Shown: positions 1 to 5,798, counted from the stretch's first letter. The stretch: DNA of 10,584 nucleotides from an uncultured Burkholderiales bacterium (GCA_903898725.1 CAIUGQ010000158.1:1-10584), one strand, 5' to 3'. Translations and numbers: made by a program. Notes: generated from the letters alone by a model not told the origin.

Positions 1-33
1 AACGTCAGGTACCCCACCCTGACGGCGGCCTGA
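1..33 (+). CDS. 3' end of an upstream gene (partial)
   Basis: The first reading frame of the window gives ten residues (NVRYPTLTAA) and then TGA. It stops just before two strong hairpins, as expected for the end of a transcribed gene. Another frame stays open to about position 119, but its translation is arginine-rich, low in complexity and runs straight through both hairpins, so it is less likely. Ten residues are too few to assign a family, and the call rests on position alone. Confidence 0.35.
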   Translation, partial: NVRYPTLTAA

Positions 34-45
34 CCCGGCCCGCCG

Positions 46-73
46 CGCGACGCGCCCGACCGGGCGCGTCGCG
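46..73 (+). terminator. Perfect 13-bp GC hairpin
   Basis: Bases 46-58 pair perfectly with 61-73 around an AC dinucleotide; opening one pair gives a 12-bp stem with a GACC loop. It lies 12 bases after the TGA of the upstream reading frame. No T-run follows, so termination efficiency is uncertain. It could also act as a 3'-end stabiliser. A second perfect hairpin follows immediately. Confidence 0.5.
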
Positions 74-80
74 GCAGTCT

Positions 81-102
81 GCCCGGGGCGTCAGCCCCGG
101 GC
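81..102 (+). terminator. Perfect 9-bp GC hairpin, probable intrinsic terminator
   Basis: GCCCGGGGC (81-89) and GCCCCGGGC (94-102) form a perfect stem with a GTCA loop. A pyrimidine-rich tail (CCGTCCTTCCCC) follows, which is the usual weak substitute for a U-tract in GC-rich genomes. With the hairpin at 46-73 it separates the upstream gene from the methyltransferase unit. Confidence 0.55.
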
Positions 103-203
103 CCGTCCTTCCCCAATCCTAAGGAGTCCCGAGACGCCGCGCCACGGGACTTGAGGCCGGGTGCTCAGTCGATTCGACCGTCCGTCGCGTGCGCTCCCGA
201 GGC

Positions 204-219
204 CGTGACGGAAGTCACG
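204..219. promoter_or_regulatory. Palindrome CGTGAC-GGAA-GTCACG, candidate operator
   Basis: Two perfect 6-bp half-sites are separated by four bases, about 80 bp upstream of the chosen methyltransferase start. It could be a binding site for a dimeric regulator of the two-gene unit. If transcribed, it would fold into a 6-bp RNA hairpin closed by a GNRA-type GGAA tetraloop. No convincing -35/-10 pair could be placed around it. The rest of the 103-297 stretch shows no other clear signal. Confidence 0.35.
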
Positions 220-297
220 TTCGACCGCGCTGCGGAAGGTTCTCATCGGCTCCCCGGGACGGCCTTCGCCGACTCGATCCGAGAGACCCAGCCCACG

Positions 298-1374
298 ATG
301 CCGAGCACCGACGACCTGTTCCGAACTGCCCGCGCCCTGCGCGCCTCGACCGAGCTCGCGGACCGCGTTCGGCGTGCGCTGCGCGCGCTGTGCGACTCGA
401 AGTCGTATCGCGGCTGGCGGGACGGACCGGAGCAGGCGAACCGGTTCCGGCTGGACGGGGAGGGCGGGCACGGTGCCGACGGTGCCGCAGACCTCGCGGC
501 CCTGGACGAAGCGGGCCTGGTCGAGGCGGGCGGGCTCGCCATCCGGGTGAATGACCGCGAGGGCCGTCTCTTCGCCACCGACGGCGTGTGGGTCGACGCA
601 CAGCGCCGCGTCTTTCCGTTCGACGACGAGGCCGGCACGATGCTCAGGCTGGCGCGGCGCCTCGGCTGGGCGACGCCCGATGCGGTGGTCGACCTCGCCT
701 GCGGCTGCGGACACTCGGCGCTGGGGTTCGACACGGCGCAGCGGGTCATGCTCGACGTGAATCCGCGGGCGCTCGCCTATGCGGAACTCAACCGCATCCT
801 CAACGGGGTGCCCGGCGCCTCGACCGTGATCGCACTCAACGACGTGCGCGACGGCGTGCCACGCGGCGTGGCGCGCGGGCTGCGCGGCACTGTGCTGGTG
901 ATCGCGAACATGCCGTTCGGTCTGTCGCCCGGCGCCGGCGTGCTGCCCCTGACCTCGGACGGCGGCGATGACGGGCTGGTGCTGCAGGCGGCCGCGCTCG
1001 AGACGCTGGCGGCCCTGCGCCGGGAACTGCCGGCGGTGACGCGGCTGCAGGCGCTGATGCTCGGGCTGACCGCGGGGTGTGCGGCCGAGGGACGCTGGGA
1101 GTGGCCGCAGCGGGCCGCAGCCGCCTTCGGCGAGGGTCGGGCCCGCTGGTCGCTGCTGCACGACGAATCGGTGCTGCGCATCGACGGGCGCCGGGCGCTT
1201 GCGAACCCGAGTCGGCTGCGTGATGCGCTGCCTGCGCTCGCCGAGTGCACGCTGTACGTCGGCGACGCCGAGCGTCGGTCGGTGCGCGAGTCGTACCGCG
1301 AGCTGGCCGGCCGCCACGAGCGCGCGGGGCGACCCGATCTCGCCTACGGGGCCGTTGCGGTGGAGCTCGCATGA
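298..1374 (+). CDS. Class I SAM-dependent methyltransferase, PrmC-like core
   Basis: The product is 358 aa. Residues 131-144 (VDLACGCGHSALGF) form the SAM-binding motif I, and D153 in MLDVNPRAL is the acidic residue expected after the next strand. Residues 202-208 (IANMPFG) occupy the place of the NPPY/NPPF motif that in PrmC and related enzymes positions a planar nitrogen for methylation. DGGDDGL (221-227) resembles the DGG-x-DGL segment of PrmC. The first 110 residues match nothing I recognise and may form the substrate domain. I chose the ATG at 298, with a weak GAGAG upstream, over an in-frame TTG at 151, because the intervening translation looks non-coding and overlaps a palindrome. The stop overlaps the next start (ATGA), so the two proteins are probably made together. 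The family is well supported, but the substrate is unknown and ribosomal-protein or release-factor methylation cannot be excluded. Confidence 0.8.
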   Translation: MPSTDDLFRTARALRASTELADRVRRALRALCDSKSYRGWRDGPEQANRFRLDGEGGHGADGAADLAALDEAGLVEAGGLAIRVNDREGRLFATDGVWVDAQRRVFPFDDEAGTMLRLARRLGWATPDAVVDLACGCGHSALGFDTAQRVMLDVNPRALAYAELNRILNGVPGASTVIALNDVRDGVPRGVARGLRGTVLVIANMPFGLSPGAGVLPLTSDGGDDGLVLQAAALETLAALRRELPAVTRLQALMLGLTAGCAAEGRWEWPQRAAAAFGEGRARWSLLHDESVLRIDGRRALANPSRLRDALPALAECTLYVGDAERRSVRESYRELAGRHERAGRPDLAYGAVAVELA

Positions 1375-2246
1375 GCACGGCGCGGCACCTGCTGTCGGTC
1401 GACGCCCTGAGCGATGCCGAGGTCGAGCGCATCACGCGCCCGGGGTACGCGCCGAGGGTAGGGCGTGCGTCGCGCCGCGGCACGCTCGCCTGCCTGTTCC
1501 AGCAGCCCAGTCTGCGGACGATGTCGAGCTTCGCGTTCGCCGGCGCCCGACTCGGGCTGACGCCCGTGCCGATCGCGACCACGGGCGATGCGCTGCGCGA
1601 CCAGTGCGACCTGCACGACGAGGTCCGTCAGCTCAGTCTCGTGAGCACCTGTGTCGCGGTGCGCAGCGCGGCGCCGCTGGACGCCGCGCGGCTCGTTCGC
1701 CTGGGGGCGCCGGTGGTCAACGCGGGCGACGGCAGCAACGAGCATCCGACGCAGGCGCTGGTCGACATCGCGGCGATGCGCCGGGACGGGCTCGACGGGC
1801 GGACGGTGGTGCTGATGGGCAACCTGCGCGACCATCGGGTCCACCATTCGCTCGCGCGGCTGCTCGGCCGGCAGGACGTGCGGCTCGTGCTGGTCTCGCC
1901 GGCCGGCCTGGCGCTGCCGCCGCGCTTCCTGCCCGAGGGCGCGCAGCAGATCGAGGCGACCGACGCCCGGACGGTCGACGAGGTGCTCGCTACGGCCGAC
2001 TTCGTCTACATGACGCCGGTGCAGTACTGGAACACGCCGGATGCCCGGCACGGCGACGTGCTGTCGATGGACCTCGCGCGGGCGCGCCGCGTGCTGCGCC
2101 GGGAGGCGAAGGTGCTGCATCCGTTCCCGCGCCTCGGGGAACTGGCCGAAGACCTCGACGGCTCGCCGTGGGACGGCTACCACGCCCAGACCGCGCTCGG
2201 CCCGGAGGTGAGACGGCGGACCCTGGCGATGCTGCTCGACGCGTGA
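1371..2246 (+). CDS. Aspartate/ornithine carbamoyltransferase family protein, altered acceptor site
   Basis: The product is 291 aa, slightly short for PyrB catalytic chains (about 310). It carries the family's carbamoyl-phosphate residues: PSLRT at 46-50 (PyrB has STRT), R98, and HPTQ at 125-128 within a stretch very like PyrB. R156 in NLRDHR matches PyrB R167, and HPFPR (250-254) matches HPLPR. The acceptor side has diverged. The loop that carries K84 in E. coli PyrB is shortened (TTGDALRDQ, 71-78). The YMTRVQ segment whose arginine (R229) binds aspartate reads YMTPVQ here, with P216 replacing it and Q218 kept. It probably transfers a carbamoyl group from carbamoyl phosphate to an amine other than aspartate; loss of activity is the alternative. 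The ATG overlaps the methyltransferase stop and has GGAG five bases upstream. No pyrimidine-pathway genes adjoin it. Confidence 0.85.
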   Translation: MSTARHLLSVDALSDAEVERITRPGYAPRVGRASRRGTLACLFQQPSLRTMSSFAFAGARLGLTPVPIATTGDALRDQCDLHDEVRQLSLVSTCVAVRSAAPLDAARLVRLGAPVVNAGDGSNEHPTQALVDIAAMRRDGLDGRTVVLMGNLRDHRVHHSLARLLGRQDVRLVLVSPAGLALPPRFLPEGAQQIEATDARTVDEVLATADFVYMTPVQYWNTPDARHGDVLSMDLARARRVLRREAKVLHPFPRLGELAEDLDGSPWDGYHAQTALGPEVRRRTLAMLLDA

Positions 2247-2259
2247 CGGTCGAGTGCGA

Positions 2260-2294
2260 TGTCGGGCCGGACTGATCTGCAGCCGCGCCCGACA
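2260..2294 (+). terminator. Hairpin downstream of the carbamoyltransferase gene
   Basis: TGTCGGGC (2260-2267) pairs with GCCCGACA (2287-2294). A further CGG/CCG pairing lies inside, past a one-base bulge, leaving a 12-base loop. It starts 13 bases after the stop codon. No T-run follows. A separate 12-bp palindrome, GCCCGGCCGGGC, lies at 2307-2318 just before the tRNA promoter. Termination here is plausible but unproven. Confidence 0.35.
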
Positions 2295-2330
2295 CCGGCC
2301 GCGCCAGCCCGGCCGGGCGTCCGGCTGCGC

Positions 2331-2336
2331 TACAAT
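2331..2336 (+). promoter_or_regulatory. -10 element of the tRNA-Ser promoter
   Basis: TACAAT lies ten bases upstream of the mature tRNA 5' end and differs from TATAAT at one position. No recognisable -35 box lies 16-18 bases upstream, where the sequence is GC palindrome. Transcription would start a few bases before the tRNA, leaving a very short 5' leader for RNase P. Confidence 0.5.
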
Positions 2337-2346
2337 CGAGGGTTCC

Positions 2347-2437
2347 GGAGGGTTGGATGAGCGGTTGAAGTCGCACGCCTGGAAAGCGTGTAAGGGTTAA
2401 TAGCCCTTCGGGGGTTCGAATCCCCCACCCTCCGCCA
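2347..2437 (+). tRNA. tRNA-Ser (anticodon GGA)
   Basis: The acceptor stem is GGAGGGT (2347-2353) paired with ACCCTCC (2427-2433), followed by discriminator G and an encoded CCA (2435-2437). The anticodon stem CACGC/GCGTG (2374-2378, 2386-2390) encloses the loop CTGGAAA, giving anticodon GGA at 2381-2383, which reads UCC and UCU. A long variable arm (AAGGG/CCCTT) marks a class II tRNA and fits serine. The T arm is a perfect GGGGG/CCCCC stem with loop TTCGAAT. All stems are intact, so the gene looks functional. tRNA-Ser genes can be integration sites, but no integrase or repeated 3' end is seen here. Confidence 0.97.
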
Positions 2438-2446
2438 AAGAGTGTT

Positions 2447-2472
2447 GCCGCGGCCGCGCAAGCGGTCGCGGC
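2447..2472 (+). terminator. 11-bp hairpin with GCAA tetraloop after the tRNA
   Basis: GCCGCGGCCGC (2447-2457) pairs with GCGGTCGCGGC (2462-2472) with one G-U wobble around a GNRA tetraloop (GCAA). It begins nine bases after the CCA end. The tail is C-rich rather than T-rich. It probably ends or trims the tRNA transcript and insulates kup. Confidence 0.6.
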
Positions 2473-2501
2473 CCCGATGCCGACCCGAGCGCGGCCCGCC
2501 A

Positions 2502-2520
2502 CGCGGTGCTAGCATCCGCG
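2502..2520 (+). promoter_or_regulatory. Candidate kup -10 element inside a palindrome
   Basis: TAGCAT (2510-2515) resembles a -10 element and would place the start site near 2522, giving a leader of roughly 36 bases. It lies within the perfect 8-bp palindrome TGCTAGCA (2507-2514), flanked by the inverted arms CGCGG and CCGCG with one bulged T. The overlap suggests an operator at the promoter, but no specific regulator can be named and the -35 region is not recognisable. Confidence 0.3.
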
Positions 2521-2557
2521 CCATCCCGATCGGCTCGCCGTCCCGCGGCGCCTCCTC

Positions 2558-4429
2558 ATGACCGCCCCCTCGTCGCAGCGCATGCCGCCGCTGGTGCTCG
2601 CCGCACTCGGCGTCGTCTTCGGCGACATCGGCACCAGCCCGCTGTACGCGTTCAAGGAAGCCTTCCTCGAACCGACCGGGCTGCCCCTGACCCCGGACAA
2701 GATCTTCCCGGTCCTCTCGATGATCTTCTGGGCGGTCACGATCATCGTGTCGCTCAAGTACGTCACCGTGATGCTGCGCTTCGACCACCGGGGCGAGGGC
2801 GGGGTGCTGGCGCTGCTGTCGAACGTGCTCGCGCTGGTGAGGGACCGCCCGCGCCTGGCCTGGGTGGTGGGCGTGCTCGGCATTTTCGCGGCGTCGCTGT
2901 TCTTCGGCGACGCGGTGATCACGCCGGCGATCTCGGTGCTGTCCGCCGTCGAAGGCATCAGCGTCGTCGAACCGGCACTGACGCGCTTCGTGGTGCCGAT
3001 CGCGCTCGTGATCCTGGTCGGCCTGTTCATGATCCAGCGCAGCGGCACCGCGAAGGTGGGCGCGCTGTTCGGACCGGTGATGGTGGTCTGGTTCTTCGTG
3101 CTGGCGGCGCTCGGCATCGCCAGCATCGTGCAGACCCCCGAGATCCTCGGCGCGCTGGACCCCCGGCACGCGCTGACCTTCGCATTCGTCCATCCGGAAT
3201 GGACCTTCGTCGCGCTGAGCGCGGTGTTCCTGTCGATGACCGGCGCCGAGGCGCTCTACGCGGACCTCGGGCACTTCGGGCGCACCCCGATCCGCATCGG
3301 CTGGTTCTCGCTGGTGTTCCCCTGCCTGATGCTGAACTACTTCGGCCAGGGTGCGCTGGTGATGCGCGACCCGGAGGCGGTGCGCAACCCGTTCTTCCTG
3401 CTCGCCCCCGAGCCGCTGCTGGTCCCGCTGGTGATGCTCGCCACGCTCGCCACGGTGATCGCCTCGCAGGCCACCATCTCGGGCGCCTTCTCGGTCACGC
3501 AGCAGGCCTCGCGGCTGAACTACCTGCCGCGCCTGAAGGTGCTCTACACCTCGGACACCTCGCGCGGGCAGGTCTACATCCCGGTGGTCAACTGGCTGCT
3601 GCTGGTGGCGGTGCTGCTGCTGGTGCTGACCTTCCGCAGCTCGACCAACCTCGCGGCCGCCTATGGCATCGCGGTCTCGGGGGACCTGCTGATCGGCAGC
3701 GTGCTGCTGACGTTCGCGGTCCTGCTGAGCCCGTCGCGGCGCAGCAAGCTGCTGCTGCCCCTGCTCGGGATCTTCCTCGTGCTCGAGGTCGGGTTCTTCG
3801 CCGCCAACATCGGCAAGATCGAGGAGGGCGGCTGGTTCCCGCTGATGGTCGCGAGCGTGATGTTCACCGTGCTGACCACCTGGCGGCGCGGCATCGAGAT
3901 CATGCGTTCGCGCAAGGACGCGCTGCCGCGGGTGGCGCGCGACGAGCTGAACCTCGACCTGTCCGACATCCCGCGTGTGCCGGGCGCTGCGGTCTTCTTC
4001 AGCTCGTCCCGGTTCGGCTATCCGGGCAGCTTCCTGCACAACCTCAAGCACAACAAGGTCGTCCACGAGCAGACGGTGTTCATGACCGTCGAGTTCGACG
4101 ACACGCCGCGGGTGAACGACGACGAGCGCGTCGAACTGCAGCGCGGCAACAGCGGCGTGATGCGGCTGGTCGCGCACTTCGGGTTCCGCGAGGATCCGGA
4201 CATCGCGCGGGTGCTCAAGCTCGCGCGGCGCAAGGGTCTCGAGCTCGACCTCGACGACACCTCGTTCTTCACCAGCAAGCCGGTGATCGTGTCGGTGTCC
4301 CGGCGCGGGGTCTTCGGCTGGCGGCGCTCGCTGTTCGGCTGGATGATGCAGAACAGCCCGAGCGCGGCGAACTACTTCCGGCTGCCGCCGAACCGCGTCA
4401 TCGAGCTCGGCTCCCAGGTCGCGGTCTGA
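2558..4429 (+). CDS. kup: Kup-type potassium uptake transporter
   Basis: The 623-aa product has the same length as E. coli Kup (622). Kup is an inner-membrane K+ importer of the KUP/HAK/KT family, thought to work by H+ symport with about twelve membrane helices and a cytoplasmic C-terminal domain. Family signatures occur in order: GDIGTSPLY (22-30), GGVLALLS (81-88), GDAVITPAISVLSAVEG (117-133), GAEALYADLGHFG (229-241), NYFGQGA (260-266), SQATISGAFS (303-312) and NLAAAYGIAVS (364-374). The tail holds the PRVPGAAVFF segment typical of the C-terminal domain. The ATG at 2558 is chosen although no Shine-Dalgarno site precedes it; an ATG eight codons later is possible. It is a single gene, insulated by hairpins on both sides and convergent with the dehydratase gene. 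Nothing in the sequence indicates truncation. Confidence 0.95.
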   Translation: MTAPSSQRMPPLVLAALGVVFGDIGTSPLYAFKEAFLEPTGLPLTPDKIFPVLSMIFWAVTIIVSLKYVTVMLRFDHRGEGGVLALLSNVLALVRDRPRLAWVVGVLGIFAASLFFGDAVITPAISVLSAVEGISVVEPALTRFVVPIALVILVGLFMIQRSGTAKVGALFGPVMVVWFFVLAALGIASIVQTPEILGALDPRHALTFAFVHPEWTFVALSAVFLSMTGAEALYADLGHFGRTPIRIGWFSLVFPCLMLNYFGQGALVMRDPEAVRNPFFLLAPEPLLVPLVMLATLATVIASQATISGAFSVTQQASRLNYLPRLKVLYTSDTSRGQVYIPVVNWLLLVAVLLLVLTFRSSTNLAAAYGIAVSGDLLIGSVLLTFAVLLSPSRRSKLLLPLLGIFLVLEVGFFAANIGKIEEGGWFPLMVASVMFTVLTTWRRGIEIMRSRKDALPRVARDELNLDLSDIPRVPGAAVFFSSSRFGYPGSFLHNLKHNKVVHEQTVFMTVEFDDTPRVNDDERVELQRGNSGVMRLVAHFGFREDPDIARVLKLARRKGLELDLDDTSFFTSKPVIVSVSRRGVFGWRRSLFGWMMQNSPSAANYFRLPPNRVIELGSQVAV

Positions 4430-4430
4430 A

Positions 4431-4454
4431 CGTCGGCGGGTCTGCCCGCCGGCG
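4431..4454. terminator. Shared hairpin between convergent genes
   Basis: CGTCGGCGGG (4431-4440) pairs with CCCGCCGGCG (4445-4454) with one wobble pair around a TCTG loop, directly after the kup stop codon. It lies 18 bases beyond the stop of the minus-strand dehydratase gene, so it can serve both transcripts. Tails are poor in T on both strands. Confidence 0.6.
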
Positions 4455-4472
4455 TCCTCCGCGGGCTGCGGC

Positions 4473-5474
4473 TCAGTCGAGGCGGGTGTCGCGCAGCACG
4501 TCGGCGAAGACCTCGTGGTCGACGTTCGCCCCGCACAGCGTCAGGCCGACCCGCAGTCCGGCGAGCCCCCCGGCCCGCTCCCGGGCCCAGCACATCGCGG
4601 CGGCGAGCGACGCGGCGCCGGCCCCCTCCGCGACGTTGTGCGTGTCGACGTAGAGGGCCTTCATCGCCCGGGCGACCGCGTCGTCGTCGACCTCGATCAC
4701 GTCGTCGACCTCGCCGAGCATCATCGCCAGCGCTGCGGGATCCGCGACGCGCACCGCCATGCCGTCGGCGAGCCGCGTCGAGGCCGGCGCATCGATGGTG
4801 CGGCCGGCGGCGATCGACAGCGCATAGGCACGGGCATGCGCCGAGACGACGCCCACGATCCGCAGCCGGTCGCGTCGAACGAGCGCGGCCCGCGCCGCCA
4901 GCGCCGCGCACAGGCCGGAGCCGAGGCCGATCGGCACGAACACGAGATCGAGCGTCGGGACCGCGCGGAAGAACTCGAGCCACGAGGTGGCCACGCCTCG
5001 GACCAGGTCGAGGTGGAAGGACGGCACCCGGTGCAGGCCGCGGTCCACGGCGAGCCGCGAGGCATGGTCGGCGGCCTCCGAGAAGTCGTCGCCGTGCTCG
5101 ACGAGTTCGGCGCCGAAGGCGCGCATCGCCGCGTTCTTCTCGAGGCTGTTGCCGCGCGGCACGACGATCGTCACCGGGATGCCCACGCGGCGCGCGGCGA
5201 AGGCGAGCGACTGGCCGTGGTTGCCGCGGGTGGCCGACACGATGCCGGGGCACTGCGGCTGCGCACGCTTGAGGCCATCGAGGTAGACCAGCCCGCCGCG
5301 CACCTTGAACGCGCCGGTCGGCGTGTGGTTCTCGTGCTTGACCCAGGCCTCGGTGCCGAGTCGGCGTGCGATCAGCGGCCAGGCGTACTGGGGGGTCGGT
5401 GGCATCGCCGCCGCGACCACGGCGGCAGCGGACTCGATGTCCGCGAGGGACGGCAGGGCGGGGCGTGTGGACAC
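4473..5474 (-). CDS. PLP-dependent threonine dehydratase-like enzyme
   Basis: The 333-aa product belongs to fold-type II PLP enzymes related to TdcB/IlvA, which deaminate threonine or serine to 2-oxoacids. HENHTPTGAFKVRGG (47-61) contains the Schiff-base lysine K57. SATRGNHGQ (80-88) is the substrate-carboxylate loop, and IGLGSGL (182-188) stands in place of the usual tetraglycine phosphate loop. VAEGAGAASLAA (281-292) and LCGANVD (313-319) complete the PLP site. No ACT regulatory domain follows, so it is the short, catabolic-type form rather than feedback-regulated biosynthetic IlvA. The GTG at 5474 is chosen: GAGG lies upstream, and the alternative ATG at 5405 would remove the conserved N-terminal helix. 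Exact substrate (threonine, serine, hydroxyaspartate or another hydroxy-amino acid) cannot be read from the sequence. It is divergent from the small gene to its right, with about 80 bp between them. Confidence 0.85.
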   Translation of the reverse strand: MSTRPALPSLADIESAAAVVAAAMPPTPQYAWPLIARRLGTEAWVKHENHTPTGAFKVRGGLVYLDGLKRAQPQCPGIVSATRGNHGQSLAFAARRVGIPVTIVVPRGNSLEKNAAMRAFGAELVEHGDDFSEAADHASRLAVDRGLHRVPSFHLDLVRGVATSWLEFFRAVPTLDLVFVPIGLGSGLCAALAARAALVRRDRLRIVGVVSAHARAYALSIAAGRTIDAPASTRLADGMAVRVADPAALAMMLGEVDDVIEVDDDAVARAMKALYVDTHNVAEGAGAASLAAAMCWARERAGGLAGLRVGLTLCGANVDHEVFADVLRDTRLD

Positions 5475-5541
5475 TCGGGCCTCGAGGCAGATCGGGCCAG
5501 GCAGGACGCCGGGCGCGGTCGTGAAGTGTAGCGAGCGCGGC

Positions 5542-5547
5542 TAGAAT
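5542..5547 (+). promoter_or_regulatory. -10 element TAGAAT of the small membrane-protein gene
   Basis: TAGAAT is a one-mismatch -10 box ending six bases before the ATG at 5554. A transcript starting at normal distance would begin at or next to that ATG. No Shine-Dalgarno sequence is present, which fits leaderless translation. The -35 position is weak. Confidence 0.45.
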
Positions 5548-5553
5548 CGGCCC

Positions 5554-5733
5554 ATGGAGATGCCGCCTGCCCCCGCCGGTCCCGGTCGCGCCCCCCGCGG
5601 CACGCACCGTCTGGTGCGCGTCGGGCTCGTGATCGCGATGGCCGCAGCGCTCGCCGGCACGTTCCGCCTGTATCTCGGGCCGGACCTGCTGCTGGATGTG
5701 GGCACCTTCATGCAGTGGTGCGGACTGCGCTGA
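5554..5733 (+). CDS. Small single-helix membrane protein, 59 aa
   Basis: The reading frame is ATG to TGA, 59 codons. The first 22 residues are proline- and arginine-rich (MEMPPAPAGPGRAPRG...). One hydrophobic segment, about residues 23-37 (VGLVIAMAAALAGTF), follows, and then a short tail RLYLGPDLLLDVGTFMQWCGLR. The positive residues before the helix predict a cytoplasmic N-terminus, with the tail outside or at the membrane surface. About 51 of 59 codons end in G or C, as in the neighbouring genes, which supports real coding. I do not recognise a characterised family, although short proteins with a similar RLYL-P-LL tail seem familiar from related bacteria. A good -10 box sits directly upstream. 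It could be a regulator or subunit of a membrane complex, but nothing in the context says which. It is a single gene divergent from the dehydratase. Confidence 0.65.
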   Translation: MEMPPAPAGPGRAPRGTHRLVRVGLVIAMAAALAGTFRLYLGPDLLLDVGTFMQWCGLR

Positions 5734-5744
5734 GCCGGGTGCTC

Positions 5745-5771
5745 CGGACGGGCCTGTGTGCCTGCCGTCCG
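5745..5771 (+). terminator. Weak hairpin after the small gene
   Basis: CGGACGG (5745-5751) pairs with CCGTCCG (5765-5771) across a 13-base loop, 11 bases after the stop codon. No T-run follows. It could end the small transcript before the parE control region. Confidence 0.35.
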
Positions 5772-5780
5772 TGTATCATG

Positions 5781-5798
5781 ACTGTACATAAACCCAGT
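5781..5798. promoter_or_regulatory. LexA-like (SOS) box upstream of parE
   Basis: ACTGTACATAAACCCAGT fits CTGT-N8-ACAG, the LexA operator pattern of beta- and gammaproteobacteria, with one mismatch in the second half-site (CCAG) and the usual A/T-rich centre. It sits in a conspicuous AT-rich island 53 bp before the parE ATG. TATCAT just upstream (5774-5779) could be a -10 element. The nearest downstream gene is parE; the minus-strand dehydratase begins 300 bp away beyond another gene. Chance similarity remains possible. Confidence 0.4.

Noticed and set aside
3..119. Third-frame open stretch at the left edge as the upstream gene's end
   Set aside because: It is arginine-rich and passes through both hairpins; the first frame stops before them.
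151..297. TTG start extending the methyltransferase by 49 residues
   Set aside because: The extension has no family similarity, overlaps the palindrome at 204-219 and lacks a good ribosome site; the ATG at 298 is simpler.
91..1317. Long minus-strand open frame opposite the methyltransferase gene
   Set aside because: Its translation is Arg/Gln/His/Pro-rich and low in complexity, typical of the antisense of GC-rich codons, while the plus strand has clear SAM-binding motifs.
2347..2557. tRNA-Ser as an attachment site of an integrated element
   Set aside because: No integrase, no repeat of the tRNA 3' end and no composition shift was seen; kup next to it is a housekeeping gene.
2330..4177. 615-codon minus-strand open frame opposite kup
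   Set aside because: The translation is mainly His/Gln/Asp/Arg repeats mirroring hydrophobic codons of kup; it also runs across the tRNA-Ser gene.
4372..5607. 411-codon minus-strand open frame overlapping the dehydratase in another frame
   Set aside because: It is Arg/Ala/Pro-rich with no family motifs, whereas the dehydratase frame holds a full PLP-enzyme signature.
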